Source: Taenia hydatigena | Lineage: Eukaryota > Platyhelminthes > Cestoda > Cyclophyllidea > Taeniidae | Length of the DNA: 64,000 nt | NCBI GenBank assembly: GCA_036345935.2 | Contig: JADWOT020000003.1 | Span: 23,454,509 to 23,518,508 of the forward strand | Reading direction: 5' to 3' | Shown here: one piece after another, positions 1 to 14,510 of the stretch | Numbering within the stretch: the first letter of the stretch is position 1 | Layout of the letters: each line of letters starts with the position of its first letter | Made by a program: the position numbers and the translations under genes | The notes under the pieces: model-generated | Seen by the model: only the letters and a program-made list of their open reading frames with translations | Told to the model about the DNA's origin: nothing | Databases searched by the model: none

Positions 1-2701
1 TGGTTAGTTTAAACTCGTCAGCCACATGGAAGGTCCCAATGTATAATGTGTAGGATAATGCTGAAGTGGGAGTCGATGAGATGACTGGCCGAATGCCAAT
101 GCGAGTATAAATGTGAACGCGAATGTTGTAGGTGCACTGCAGTATGTGTCGATTAGTAGTGTGTTCCTCAGAGTTCTCATTCAAGAAATGAAGGTGGATG
201 CCTACGAAAGAGGCGGCACAAAATAGGTTGTCATGAGGAGGATCGTGGAACGCACAAATTGAAGAAGAGTGGATGAGGCGACAAGTCATCAAATCCACAT
301 CTCACTTCTACAACTTTTAACACAGTGGAGAAGTGTACCAGAAACACGTACAGGCGTTGGTAGTGGCCGACACCTCTGTAAAGGCTCATCGATGGTGGTT
401 CCCATCCGCAAACAACCTGAGGGAAGTTCATCTTCTACAAATTCAAGTACATACAACTAATGTTATGACACTGACTTCACGTCAGTTATTTCAACGTCTC
501 ATCATATGCTGTGTACTTTTATGCTCAAGCTCTTATTACACTCAAATTATATGAGCAGCACTTGTGAGGAGGGTCTTTGGTGCTGCAGAACTGCTGATGT
601 CGACAATCCAGTCATAGATGTCCTATACAAGTTGTATTTGGATGTTGGATGAAGAAGATGTGCTATTCTGACACGGAACAGTACAGTGCCTTGCGGCTCC
701 TTCCATTGAGGCGTTATTATGGCCAGTGTGAAGCACTCATCCCAGTTACAACTGCAGAACGTGTTTTTCGATGGGAGTAAGCACAACCCGTGCTGTTTTG
801 TTTTTTGCTGAGGTACTTCACCTTCTGGTTTGATTGTTTTCAAATGAGATCACATTGATGTACGTTGGAAATGAGTTGGAAGGCAAAGTTTAATTACCCA
901 ATGGGTCGTTTTATGACGACCCACCTCCAACCCACTCCCACTGTACCTCTACCACGACCTCAAGAGCTTTCAGTGGGAACAGTGGAGAAAAGGTGATTTA
1001 TGCCCATCTCAGGACACTTGTGCTAGCACTTTGGCTCGTACTCATGGCAAGTGGGCAAATGTTGAGGTTGGTATGAAATCAACAGTTGTGTCTCATGGGA
1101 AATAGTTTGGTTGTTTCCACACGAGCAAGCCTTATACTAAGTGCATGTCTTTCGTGACTGGGGCGCGAGGGGCGCAAATTTGATTGATATCTAGGCGGTC
1201 GTCTCCTATTTATTTGAATCCCGCTCTTATTATGGTTGGTGGTTTTAATCCATTTTTTATAGTTTTCCTATGGTAAATTGCTTTATTCTATTAAGTATTT
1301 TGTTGAAAACTATCCTATCCCCTTATTTAACCTTCTGAACGGTTGCCTAAGTTGATCTCTATTTGAGGACAGGCGCTGAGATTGACCTGTTTTTGGGGTC
1401 AAACCAACAAAGAAACCGACATGACTGATTACTGCCATATGCTAGGACGTTGATTAATGAAAACCTCTTTGCAGCACACCGGTGGCTTCAAAAGAGATGA
1501 AAACATATGCACCGAACCGGCTATTGAAGGCAACCCATTTACCTCCCAATTTCGCTTCGCTTACTTTCTTTGAAGGAGTTTTACTTGCCGATCTGCGGGT
1601 TTTAACGTTAGCAAAATTTTTTTCTTAAGTTATCAGTTAGGCTTTTCATTATATTAATGTCTGCCAACTTTCGAGGCAGAGTAGTCTAAATGACATTAAG
1701 GAATTAATTACTTAAAATTATGTATTGCTATCGAAAACTTGGATGTCCAAACTTGGTTGTTTTAGAAGAAAAGTTTTTCTTTATTAATTGGATTTATAAA
1801 CTAACTTTAAGGAATTTTCGCATTATAAATCCACCGGAGAGTAAAGTTAGACCAAGGAACCGATTTTATAGCCGTTGTGTACAAAGCTCCATGGAAATGC
1901 TTTACGTATCCACAGATCCTACGTGAGTTCGCGATGCAGAACTTAATAGTTACGTGACTTTGAAGAATGAATAACAAACGAAGATGAATAGCACATCTTA
2001 TTAGGTGTAGATTGCTGTCCAGCACTTTATTTCACGTTACAATGCAGTTTTTCTGGTATTCGACACGAGCGATTTATTGCCTTGACTTCTAGTATCCAAC
2101 TCTAACACTTCAGTTGTGAGAGATCTTTGAATAGCGCATAAAAATCTAATAAGAGGAATATTTTAAAAGCTTAGTTGATTGGTAGGAATGGGGGCCGAAT
2201 CAAATTTAAAGATGATAAATAAGCGAGGTGTCGCAATGTTCAGCTACGAAATGTGATAATGAGAAATCAGACCATTAAAGGTTTGGTGTGCTTCTTAGTA
2301 AATAAGACACGCATACAATATTTTATCTACAGAAGCCTTTGCTCAATTTGTTGACGTGTACATGTGTATGTGTGTTGGAGTGAGGTGAGGTAGCAAGAAG
2401 TGGTGAGGGATGGGATAAGGTAGGAATGAAGTGTAGCACGTGCCAAGGAACAATAGTAGAAGTCAAGCTGATGGATGCATAATGACACAAATAAAGGACA
2501 AGATAGATCAAATTCTTTCAAAAATTATAAAGTAGATTGATGAATAAGATGGAGGAGATATGCTCTTGCACACTCTTGCAACAATGCAGCATACAACATT
2601 TTGCACCACATGCATCAATCTAACACAAGTATAACGGCGGCAGAAAACTTGTCATAGAATTAACAGGGTGTCTTTTAATGCACAAAATTAAAGTCATTTC
2701 C
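1..2701. other. gene-free intergenic stretch
   Basis: No gene is supported. The open frames are short, overlap on both strands, and show no recognisable domain or convincing exon structure. The first 1.2 kb is somewhat richer in G and C than the following AT-rich sequence, which is often a sign of old repeats, but I could not match it to another part of the window. Confidence 0.6.
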
Positions 2702-2893
2702 GTATGCATCCAACAATCTTTCTCTGCCTACTGATTGCCACCTCTTCTTGACACTAGCATCAGACAATCGCATGCCACTTAAAAGAGTCAGTTTGAAAAA
2801 GAACGAAGATAGACACAATGGTGACTGGTTGCGGCTATGCTTCTTGCTTCGAGGCACATGGCGCACTCGCACAAGTAGATTTTGCATCACGTA
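2702..2893 (+). repeat. left arm of a fold-back inverted repeat
   Basis: This segment of about 190 bp matches the reverse complement of 4657-4846 at an estimated 80 percent identity by eye. Blocks shared between the arms include CACTAGCATCAGACAATC and CTTGCTTCGAGGCACATG. Together the arms enclose about 1.76 kb. No transposase is visible between them, so this may be a non-autonomous fold-back element or simply two copies of an interspersed repeat in opposite orientation. Confidence 0.7.
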
Positions 2894-4656
2894 GCAAAGA
2901 ACGGAGTGACATCTTTCTTTTATGGTGAACAGTGAACTTATCAATCGGCCGCTTCATGCCACACGTGGAGTTTATAATGTTGCGGGGGCAATCAGGCAAC
3001 GCACTGCATGTACTGATGACAAACCCACTAAACTTGGCAACGGACGACATGATGTAGGTGTGGAAGCAACCAAGTATTCACATCACAGGTAGTAATTACA
3101 TTATCGGCAGACAAGCTGGTACACCGACTGGTGGGTTAGAGTCATTGCGCAAGCAGAACTCAATGTCACAGTCGTGAATGTGGATGACACAATCATGAGC
3201 GTGGAGCCGTGAGTGGTCGCGTGTGAGGCGATATTGACCTCCAGAAATCGAAAGTGCTCGTCGATTGAAGTGGGTGCGGAAAGGTGTTTAGTGGAGACAG
3301 TTGAGAGTGTGAATTGGGACATGCACTGGAATGAGTAGGAGGAGGAGGTGGAGGAGGAGGTAGAGGAGGAGTTGGGAAGGGGAGGAGGAGGAGGACTTTG
3401 AATGTAGCCAAGCCTGCGAGACGCATCATTGGTACTGGGGGTGAATGTGCTTTCGCCTTGAGGAACAATCAGCTTATGATCGTCTTTCACTTTTGAAGAG
3501 CGATATGAAAACACGCAGCCGCATTGAAACGGTCGATATAGGGGAGTCATCGCACAGACCGTCTAAAGGGATGCTCAGAAAGAGGAAGGAAAGTACACGA
3601 AGTAATGGCATTTATTTTAGCGGTCTGTTGGGCCTCTCTCATGCAGTTTCATTACAGTGTGGCTTCCACCAATTGAGTCACCATCGTCACTACGCATCGC
3701 CTCGGTGGAGCTTCTCTCTGCATGTTTATCGGTGAGTCGTGTGCAGACCGAAGGAGTCCTCCAACACGGCATTCAACTTTATTCTACCAGCACATGGTTA
3801 GGACACTGAAACAGTGGTAGTTGTAAAGAATCTATAAAAAGTGGCGTTTCTGTTGACACCTTGTGACGTGCACAGTGCACATGTGAACAAGCGCACATCT
3901 GCATGCGTACATGTGCATATGTTCAAATGCGGCGATGCGAGACGAAAGGAGAATACTGGCATGCACCAGTCATGGAGGGTACATGGAAGTGAGGTCGTGT
4001 CTCCCCAACGTATTTTTTCCCGATTTGTTCTACCCACCCAAATCTGCCACTGACGTGAATGTCACTTGGCAGTGTTTTCCTGTTAGTGACAGGAAGGAGG
4101 AGGGAGACGGACGAGGCCCAGTAGGAGGCGGAAGGGGAGGGAACGGAGGCGAGGAAAAAGAAGTTTGTCATTTTTGAGGAAAAGAAGTGGTGGTTTCAAT
4201 TGCACCACACAACCTGTCACATCCAATCAGTGTCGTCATCATCACCATCGTCGTCGTCGTGGGCAACACCATCACCGTTGGTGACAGTGGCAGTGACAGT
4301 AGTGACTTCTCCTCGCTTCTCCTCTCCACATCGACCTCTTCGACTTTGGCCCCACCTCATTCTCACGGCTTGGACTTATTTTGGATTCACATTTGATGTG
4401 TGACGCTAAAGCTGCTTGCTTGCACCGCATCTCCGATCGTGCTTAACACGGATTTTTGAATCACTACCACAAAATAGCTGACCGGGTAAGTAACGTTGAC
4501 AGGTCTTTTGGAAAATCAGGAAGATTGGGAAAGCCAATAGCTCTGCACAGGTCCTTTCATCAATGGCATGTGCGACTGTGCGGAAAGAATTTTGTTTGTT
4601 GAATGTGTTGTGGGCACAACTTACGGATCTAGAGACGCCTATGAAGGAGACACAAA
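2894..4656. other. interior of the fold-back pair, simple-sequence rich
   Basis: No gene is supported. The segment contains a GGA-rich tract at about 3336-3396 and a short CATCGT/TCG-type tract at about 4231-4262. The open frames here, up to 149 codons, are explained by these purine- or pyrimidine-biased tracts, which lack stop codons on one strand and give low-complexity translations. Confidence 0.5.
3336..3396. repeat. imperfect GGA microsatellite
   Basis: This is a purine-rich run of GGA units with interruptions. Its reverse strand gives a Pro/Ser-rich false reading frame. Confidence 0.8.
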
Positions 4657-4846
4657 TACGATGCGAAAGCTACGTGTACGAGGCGTCATGTGCCTCGAAG
4701 CAAGGAACGTGACTATAGCCAATGGCCATCATGTCTATCTCTGTTCTTTTTTCAACCTGTCTCTTCTAAGTGGCATGTGATTGTCTGATGCTAGTGTCGA
4801 GAAGGGATGATAAGTAGTAGGCGGAGAAATATCGTTGGATGCATAG
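4657..4846 (-). repeat. right arm of the fold-back inverted repeat
   Basis: This is the reverse-complement partner of 2702-2893. Similarity fades on the inner side near 4657 and on the outer side near 4846. The divergence indicates that the pair is not recent. Confidence 0.7.
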
Positions 4847-5882
4847 GGAGGATGGGATTGAGGAAGTGTCTTCGTCACGCCTTCCCTTGCGACGTGATGG
4901 CTTTGCGGCGATGTGAGATGTGGAGTGTGAGGTATGAGGTGTGGGGTGCTGTGTTGCGATGGGAGTGTTTGAAGGGACCTTTCTTCTTACTCATTTTACT
5001 ACTTTTGATCACTTTTTCAAACGAATCACTGTTTGAACTACTTCGAGTTGTGCCGAGATGCATCGTGTGTGAGGATCTGAGTTGCACGCGGTTGTTCATT
5101 CGGGAGGAATAATTTACGACGCGCAATCGCTTTTGATGCGCACACGTACACAACGAAAGCGCAGTCTTTTGTGCATGAAGTGTCATTTGTGTGCCTCTAA
5201 CTTGTGGTGTCAGTCACTTTTTAATGCAATCACTCACCAAGTGTTGGGCGTTGCACCTCTTTTTAATTGGTGTGCAACTGACGAATCCCACACTTACTTA
5301 TTCAAATGCTCAATTTTCTTTAAACATATTTAACGACTTCTAGACCATCATATTCTTCCACACCTTCTTAATAATTTTTAGAAATTTTTTGTAGGCGCTT
5401 TCAAATCTTCAGCTTTTAGACCGATCGTATATAACGAGTACATTATAGCATGAAATTTAAGGCTCAAGCTAAGTATGCGATAGTTTAGAAGTCTCCGGAC
5501 ACTTCATGTTTTAATACCATGCAGAGTTTATCGCTTTGCTACCAATCAATGGATAAAATAAGTCAATTTGTGAGTTCTTTTTAATTAACTGCTCCGGACA
5601 CTTATTTAATTCTTGGAACAGTTTAACTTTACCACTTTCAATGGTTATTTAAGTGGGCATTCATCACAGAACAATCAAAATAAGCTACTAATTTGTTTCC
5701 CATACTACAAGTACCATTTGTGGCGATAGAAAGAGAGATGGAGTAAACTGCGCTCAAGCGACAAGCAATCACTTGTCAACGTCGTTTCCTCTATTTGTTC
5801 ACTTGTCATGGCGCAAAATCATGTTCGCCATCACGCAATCTCTACTCCCTTCCTCTTCTCTCCACAGCACTTCACTTCACTG

Positions 5883-5909
5883 TGACACTGACGTGATAAC
5901 TCAGTGTCA
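5883..5909. repeat. short perfect inverted repeat
   Basis: TGACACTGA is followed after 9 nt by TCAGTGTCA. It could form a hairpin or be a dyad binding site. Nothing around it decides the matter. Confidence 0.4.
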
Positions 5910-8900
5910 ACAGAATTAATGCATTTCTAACCGACTAAAATTCTACATGCATCTCACTTCTTAAAAACAAGAGAAAGCGTGGAAGAGAGAGATGGAAGAA
6001 GAGTAAAGGAAAGGGAAGGGTAAAACATCAAAATTTGGCACTTTTTGAGCCTCGTTTAGTTAAAAAGCGAGTCTCACGAGTGCTGTGTGCTAACAATGGG
6101 GGTATGTGCATTGATAGAAAGGCATATTGCCCCGGGTTTTACTAGGACTGCATTGAAATTTAGGCCCTCTCTGTGTATAAAATGCATATCATTCCTTTTT
6201 TCTAAAAGATTTGAAAGCCAAAAATGCCATGCCGCTATTGTTAATAATTCATTTGAAATATGAATGTCAGTGTAGACCTTTAAATTCTACTTAGATTAAT
6301 GACTTCTTATAATGGAGGAGAAAGGAGAGAAATCTTATTAATTGTTAATTCGAAGTGGCCAATAAGGAAGGAGGGTCTAAAGACTACACAGAAGAAGGTG
6401 GGCAAGTTGAGGAAATTCCGTTTTGTAATTTAGCGTACGCAAAAAGTTGCAATTCTTTACGTCTAGATGAAAAGAACTAAATGAGATAGCAAAAATTACC
6501 TTCAAATGAACAAATTAATCCGCGTACAATTTTTAGCAGAAGCTTTTGCAAGTCTCCTGCAATCTACTTTTCAGACAGGCACAGAGCTTGTAGTGAATTT
6601 TACTTTGTCAGCATCCATCACCCCTACGCGTTCCAGGTCCAGCTCCATTCACTTTCATTCCTTTCTCACCTTTGGTTTTTGAGTCCTTATTTCTTGAAGT
6701 TAAATGGTGCCTACAAGTTGGCTTTTTCTTGTAAGGAAATACCATTAATCGCATAAAGGTGTGAGGATTAGACAGTCCGCTCGTCACTGTTGCCCTTAAG
6801 TACTCATCGTATATTTGAGATTTGCGATGAGACTAAGTTCAAAACGATCCTTTGCCTTCCAAAAATTTAGTATAGATGTTTCTGGACGATCCAGTAGTAT
6901 TTATCAATAAGAAGCGCTCACGTCTATAATTTTCCATGGTATTTGAAGTACTCGTAGTGTACTGTGCATAGGATGGTGTCTTAGAAGTTTGAAATAAATT
7001 GTCTTAATGAAGCCATCTTTGTCTTCATGGAATAGCGCCTGAGTAGTAGTCATTACTTTGCCTTTCATATATGACGTAACTGAGAATTTGGTGGTCTTAG
7101 GGGCCATGCACTAGCCACTTCTGTTACAACTTTGTCCATTGCTTTTCCTTCTGGCATACAGTCACCAGACCAACAATTACCTACAACTTCTTGTATATTG
7201 TATTACCAAGATCCAAAGCTTGCAAAGGCCCTTTGAGAAATATGAGACGTAGTCAACCTGAAGTTGTAAGAAAGGCGAGATCGGAATGATTGGAAATCCA
7301 AACCACTGAGAAGGGTTCCCCCTTTAGACAAGCAGCTTATAAACTACACAATTACATTACTCACCCGCATTTGGAGAGAATTTAAGTTTGCATTTGAACA
7401 GTTTTTTGTTTGGTGCATATTTCTTAAAAGGGAAATACGCAAGCAGCAAAATTTAGAAGAGGGAATCTCGAAACTTCTAACCAACTTTTCGCTTTTCAGT
7501 TTAAGTACTTAAAACAAACGATTGTTACAGTACAAAGGAAAATGGATTATAAGCCGGTCTGCATAATCTCATATAAAATGCGGATTTATTTCCTCCGCAA
7601 CTCCCTGCTTAGAGAGATACAATTTGTTACAGACAGAAGCCAAGGCTTTTACCATGAAATGTGTTGATTGTTGGGGGCAAATAGTCCTTTCTTATACCAA
7701 AGTAAGGCATAAAAACAAAAGATTTCTTTTAGCAATTTTTCTGATAATAGGTCTAATAAATTCCCTAACTTGCAACCATTGAGAGGGGACTAAAAGAGCA
7801 GCATAAGCGTAGCTTCAAGTTTCAAACTACTTTTCATTGTCTTGCGGATACAGTTTTAAGTTGGCTTTCATGGTCCATTCAGTGAGCTCCTAAGACTCAC
7901 GCAACAATTCAAGGAAAATCCGAAGTAAAGGTGCTTCTTTCTACTTTCTGGGGCGAATTGTGTTGAAACTAACTTTATTGAGATGACATCGACCTTTGAG
8001 ATTGGTAGTAGCTTCGCAGCTCTTTTGTATGCCATTTATAGGCTGCACTACCACCAGTGCGGTACCGGGGTTACGCTTGAAGAAGAAGGTAAAAGACAGA
8101 TTTTATGAGGGGTCAACCTACTAAGCGAGACATATAGCCGAACTATCAACGTCACACCCTCGATGCAGGCTCTTCCATTTTGTTGCCTCTGGAACTCACG
8201 ATAATTGGCAAAGCAATCTGATAGGACTTAGAGGAACACCTCATTAGCCTCCTTGTAAGGTAAGTATGGGATATGCGGCAGCGTCATCTTTCATTCGCAT
8301 ATTAAATATTGGTAATAATTTAGTCAAAAGGGTGTCACTGCCAGACGCGCCTAGGGTTAACTCAGTATAAATGATACCCACTCGGTAAAAAATCACAATT
8401 TAAGGAAGAGAACTTGTAAATTCCCTAAAAAGTTCATTCGAAAAGGCTTTAGTGGACAGGAAATTCCTATTCTTTAGTTTCGAAACTCTAGTATCTGCCT
8501 ATACTTACTGCTTCTCCTCCTTGGTCCAGTAAGCAATGAGGTGTGGTAGAGTCTTGTCAAGCGCAAAATTTGACAGTAACTGCCTTAGTGTAACTCGTGT
8601 ATCTTTTTGACCCTGGCGGCCGAGAGAAATTTGCGTGTTATTTTACTTGCACTACAGTGGCGAGCAGGCTGGTCTAGTTGGGTAAGTTCAACACTGCATA
8701 AAAGGGCACGTTTTTGCAATGAGATTCTATTCATTAAACAATAGATATTGAAGAACACAGTCTTGTCTTATTTGAAATGACCTTAACGTTTGCATAAGAA
8801 AATCTTGCTGCTTTAACCAACTTGTTTTAAACGGCACTAGTTTCACGGCTTGTCAAAATAAAATGTAAGTTATTTTCTGGGAGTGGCCTCCATCAACTTT

Positions 8901-11900
8901 ATAAAAACGCAGAAGTGACGAACAGTTGAAGAGGATAAAATCAAAGTGGCTCATGGCTTTTTTGATATTTGTGTCAAAATCTAGCCAAGGAGGATAATAC
9001 TTAAGCCTTAAATAAGTTGGAAATGCATTTTCAGTTATGAGGGATCCCCGATAAGCATGTCTGCACCATCAAGGCTTAATTAGTGCGTAAAACTGCAGGC
9101 AATACGTCTTAGATAAGTGCTTTTGGAAACTGTCTTGATGTTATGCTAGCGCAAATTAGAAAACCTGATAGTTTTTACCACGATAAAAAATACGAAATGA
9201 AAGCAATCACGAGTTAATTTCAAAACCTTCAAATGTTGAATTGGATTAAAAACCTTATTAAAAACAAAAGCCCATGAAATCATCAAAATAAACCTGATTA
9301 GCTTATATCCTTATTCAAATAAATAAGTTCCCTTACCCTCTCATAACACACAAGAGCAATTAGTTGAATCAGTTTTATTTGCCAACCTATTAGTTCCTTC
9401 AAAGTATGAATATATTTTTGGTCTTTTTTGCGGAAATTCAATAATTAATTTTGGCATAGTTAATCTGAGTTCCTTTCTTGTTCACACAAAGTTCATTCAC
9501 GTTCCGTCATCACTTGGCAAGGCATTTAAAGAAAGACTTTTAAAATAGGCATGTAGATGCATTTTCTTATTTATAGGAAAACAACAATATTTTTATTTGA
9601 TGGCAATTATTTTTGATTAAAGTAAGAAGCAGCCAGAAATGTGATTGGCTGCTTTAGTGATTCCCTCCAAAAACACCTTAAATACATGCGAACTTATTTG
9701 CAAATGATTACATTCAACTTAATAAAACAATTAAGCAACTAAATTAGCTCATAAAATAAAATCGAATTTATTTTAACTAAGCCTTTTCAAATTCAGTGGT
9801 AAACTTCCCATCATTGATGAACATTTGTTGAAGGACTGCTTAGAACATACATACTTCACTAACGTACGAGTTTTGCACTAGAAAATTATTTCAGTCCCTG
9901 GATTACTTACTACAGTAACGTACAATGTTTTCTTTACAATGGTAAAAGCTTGTGAATTCTGCCTTTACGAAACGTGTCTCCAGAGGCAATGAAGCTAGCT
10001 CTAGTTACCTTTGTTTGTCTTGAATTTTCGCTTAATATTGCAAGTGATTTTCTGTTGTCAAGGGCAAAAGCGGCTAACCACCGCGAGATACGTTTAGAAT
10101 GAAAAAAGATTCCCCTTACTCCTTACCTTTCATAATGAGCGATTCTCTGCCATAGTCGCCCTTAGGCTTGAATGGGACATAGCGCTGTCTTGTAAGAATG
10201 CAAACAAAACTTTGTTCTACCTGACTGACAAGCCTTATCTGTTTCTCAGGGAGAAGTGTCAGCCAAAAACGCATAAAACTTTATCATATTGGGTAGATAA
10301 GATATACAGAGGAGCGATTTGTGGACAATCTGCTCCATGATTTTACACTGGCGGGTCACAAAAGTAAATATCAGCGCCGATGGACACTGTAGGATATTAG
10401 GTTAGAACCACACAAAAGTGAAATTGATGCTTTAAAATGTTTTTACTTAGAAGCTCCCTTAGTTTTTCAATAACTTTATTTTTCAGCGCACTAAAATGCT
10501 CACTTTCATGCACAAGATTTCCCGACCAAATGGCGGTTACCTTTGTCGAGAAACAAGTGGATATCATTGGTCTTTTGTTCTATCATTTAAGTAAGAATCA
10601 AAAATATAAAGCCAAAACCGTCTTTAAAACACCATAGGATTCGAAATTTTGGGGGACATTTAATAAGCGCAGCGAAAGGCAAACCATATCAACAAGACTG
10701 TATGATAACTTAACTTCTCATTAATCAATGGTGTAAAAATAAAAATCATTGCTTTACTTGTTTAATTTGTCCTAAATCCATAAAAAACCACTCAAGCACC
10801 ACCCAAATGAAGTGACAGGGTTGTCATGGCAAACACAGTTCTGCCTGTCTACTTGTCGTCAGCGATGGAGGTGGCAACAACAACGATGCTATCAGTGGAA
10901 GTGAAGGGAGGGGTTAGGAAGTAGAAACTGAATGGGGTGGGGTAAAAATGTTATTGGGAAAATTTTACGGATTGCACGCGATTGAGGCACGACACTACGC
11001 GCCATCTTGACAACCCCTTGACACATGAATCGCGCTCACAACATGAGGCATGGAAGAGCTTGTGTGCGTGTGTGTGTCTGTGTAGAGGAGTTGACTTATG
11101 ATTAATTTCTTTTTCCATTGTCACCTACTCCTGTTCTTCTGCTTATCACCCAATTAAATTAAAACGCAGTTTGGGTTGGTCCTGTGTTCGATCCTGTTTC
11201 TTGTTCAAAAGGAAGGTGCGAAACGATGAGCCCTTTTAATACGAATGAAGGTTTGACTTCAATAGGCCTATTTACTCACTCCAAAAAATGTTACTAGAAA
11301 CTTTTTAGTGTTTAAAATTGGAATTTTTGCGTTACTATAAGGCCATTGTATTTTTATCTTTATATAAATATTTTTACAATTGTTGAGTGGTTTTATTAGC
11401 AGCAATGTTGATGTTAAACCGAAAAATTAAAATGGCAGAGCTGTGGCGGCAGATTTTTGAGACACTGGTTGCCACCCTTTACCTCAAATTTGCTCAAAAT
11501 TTTTCAAACTGCTACAAATTTGTTTTAAGCTTGAATGAATTGATATGCAAATCGAAAACTCTAAAGTACTTTATGAGACCTTAGAGATACTTTTGCACAC
11601 TAAAGGCAGAACACCTGTGCAACCGCTCATAATGTAATCCAAGGCATAAAACCACAAACAAGTCAAAGCCACATCAAATGAAGCCTTATTTTATTATAGA
11701 ACTTAATAGAAGTCTGTTTGCTACATAAATATAAGGAAAGAAGGACTTGGATGATATTGACTCCGTTTTAGTGCATGAAGAAATGTGACGAAAGGCTTTT
11801 AAGATTGCATAAACAAGATGGTTCTACTAAGTCAAAATTAGAGGGGATAGCCCTTGCAAGAAATTTTTCAATTTTTGCCCTGACGAGTTGAAAACCCACA

Positions 11901-13404
11901 TAATAAATCTTGTTTGTTCATGACCTTTAGGATGTTAGGATCTAAAAAATTGCAAAATCGGATAATTTCTACCTCATCTGTAAAGGCCGTATTAATTCAG
12001 TGGGTAGAGCCAAAGTAGCATTCACTTGCAAACGCTAGTAAAGCTTCTCGAACAGTTTGCTCTTATAGGATAATGTCACCACTCACATAGTGCTCGATTG
12101 ATATGTTGTTTATTTACTAACCAATGACTTTTGATGGAAAAAGTATTTGTGCCATAATATTTGTTATGCAGACGAAGGTATTCTCGGTTGTCTCCAAACA
12201 TTTTTGCAACTACCTTACGTATTTTGCACTCTTATCATTCCAAGAAGCTAACTGTAGACAAAATCTTCCTTACATTAAAAGCCATTAATAATCATTTCGT
12301 GCAAAGTTCTCTTTTTATCCCTTGGGAAAACCTATAATCTCATACCTCAGTGAAAGTGGGACCATGGATTGTGTTGACAGCATTGGTAAATTCAGTAATA
12401 GTTTTTCTTCCAAGTCTTTAGAAGCTTTCTTTAATGGGCCTACTCCACAGACATACTAGGACATCTGGTTAAGCCCTTCTGAGTCGTTCCTGTGCTATGG
12501 CTCCAAGGCCCGTCAAAACACTATAAATAAGCAAGAATTGAACTACCCTGTATCTACGGTAGTCAGTCTGTGGTCATGTACAGACATGTCGTCCCTCCCC
12601 AGCTTACTCACCCGTTGGCAAAAAAGCCATCAGCATCGAGGCCTGTTTCTTTGTTTGTTTGGGCTTGGAACTCGGCAAGATCCCTGATTAATAAAGCATT
12701 CTAAAACAAACATAAGAAAAATTAGATAATATTCCCCCAAGTATCGCAACAACCCCTAAAAGTTGATTGAGAGCACATTTATTTACGAAAAGCACGTGAG
12801 CAATCTGCCAGCCAATTCGATATACTATGCTCGTTAATTTAAATAAAATGAAGTGACTACTGCAGCTCCTAGATCTAATGATTGGCAGCTATTTTTATCC
12901 CTAATGGCAGTGTGAGATTACGCAATTTTGTTTTAGTATTAGCTACTAATATGGAATTAGAAATTGGCATGGTTATCAAAACTTGACATTAATTTGATGG
13001 CATGTATGTATGTTCACTCATCCAAAGTAAATGCCCTACCGTATTCGGCCCTAAAATTTGGCGTCAAATCAAAGAAATAATTATCATGCTTGTATCATTA
13101 AGTCGTACTTACTAGCATAAATAATGAGGCTTCCCAAATCGACTCCTTGGACAATAATAAAACATCTGATATCAGGGAAGGTCAACCACTAACAACTACA
13201 CGTCACCAGGACAGTGTGTAACAGTCAAGGGAATTCAGTTCACGGCGCCATATTATAGATCTAGTAAATTGAGAGACTAAACAATTCTTTATCACATGGA
13301 GAAATTTTCAATAGGAATTATAACTAGCCCTTTTGCTAAACTTTGTGAAGAAGCAAAAAACCAAGTGATAATACAAACCTACGGCAAATTTTTATGAAGC
13401 ATGA

Positions 13405-13429
13405 CACCTGTCTTAGAAAGGTGACAGGT
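13405..13429. repeat. small hairpin beside a duplication breakpoint
   Basis: ACCTGTC and GACAGGT form a 7-bp stem just outside the start of the 1079-bp inverted repeat at 13432. It may be coincidental, but hairpins are known to promote inverted rearrangements. Confidence 0.35.
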
Positions 13430-13431
13430 AC

Positions 13432-14510
13432 AATTGATGGGAAATATGCCTGTCAAAACAATCTGTCCATCAGATTATTATTGTCTCACTGGACAGGAAG
13501 ATTAGTACTGCGATAAGTCTAATTGATTGATGGCTGGATTTCAGCCTTCTCAACACCACAATAAAAAGTCGCCAATTCATTCCTCCTCACATCCAACTCA
13601 TCCATCAATTAAATGTCCCTCCTCCTCTCTCCCACCTCTCATTACCACCTTCTGTCCACAACTCGGTCCAATGACCCTTTCACCGGTCTCCTGCCACACC
13701 TCCTTCCCTGCATCACAGTGTCATTCACTACCACTGTACGCAACCACTGAGTTCCAGCCTTTCATCTCACCCATGCCCGCCTCACTGTGAGTGCAAAGCA
13801 TTCGTCGACTTCAACACTCACAACAGGTCTCCACCCACCCAGTTGGTGCACAACCCTCAATCTCAAAGCACTTGTGTGGTGTGGAGGGATGACAACTACC
13901 AGGTGATGTGCCAACGAGGTTATGCAACAATCGAAACAGTCCATGAGCACCAAGCTGACTGACGGATGGATAAGTGGAGCTGACCGCCACCCCATTTGCT
14001 CGTGACAACTGCCAGTGCGTACTTCCGTTCGTCTAGCTCATTCCCATTGTGCACAGTCCTCAAATGCTAGCGCATGGAAGGTGTGATACCAACCACCTGG
14101 AGGCCGTGCCATCACCAACATCACCGTCGTTAGCAGAAGAAGAAGAAGAAGAATGAGGAAGTTAGTGCTACACCTCCCTCCTCACCTCTCCTGAACGTGG
14201 GCATCTTCACACAGATCTGTCTTGTGGAATGAGGTCATATTTCATGCTATTCTGCTGTCGTGAGGCAGTCCTCCCACCGACTCATCAATTCTGCCTGTTC
14301 CTCAGAAGGAATTTGTTCCTCCACACCATCAGGTTGCATCGCATCGACAACACAAGTGGGTGGCAAATTTGACATCTTGACCTCCAGCATCTGAAACGTC
14401 CTTAGTAAACACTTGTGATTGCAATTCACCACACTCCAGTCATGTGGAGTCTTTTGGAGTTGAGTTGACGCGTGTCTCTGAAGTGTGGGCTTGGTGGTGG
14501 TTCGATCACT
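13432..14510 (+). repeat. 1079-bp inverted repeat, left copy
   Basis: This segment matches the reverse complement of 24077-25155 base for base wherever I compared it, with no net insertion or deletion: every paired position sums to 38587. Several short open frames recur identically in both copies (for example 13527-13790 and 24797-25060). They have no recognisable domain and show no sign of selection, so I do not call genes in them. A GAA microsatellite lies at about 14134-14153. Confidence 0.9.

Larger units (their letters stand above)
4847..13431. other. gene-free AT-rich intergenic stretch
   Basis: About 8.6 kb without a supportable gene. There are short simple repeats, for example a TG-rich run at about 11061-11084, and a perfect 9-bp inverted repeat at 5883-5909. 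The longest plausible open frame (minus strand, 6904-7107) has no recognisable domain. Confidence 0.6.

Noticed and set aside
3101..3550. A 149-codon minus-strand frame
   Set aside because: Its Pro/Ser-rich content comes from the GGA tract, and no domain or splice structure supports it.
6904..7107. A 67-codon minus-strand frame that resembles ordinary protein
   Set aside because: It is short, isolated and unrecognised. It could be a fragment of an old retroelement, but nothing nearby supports that.
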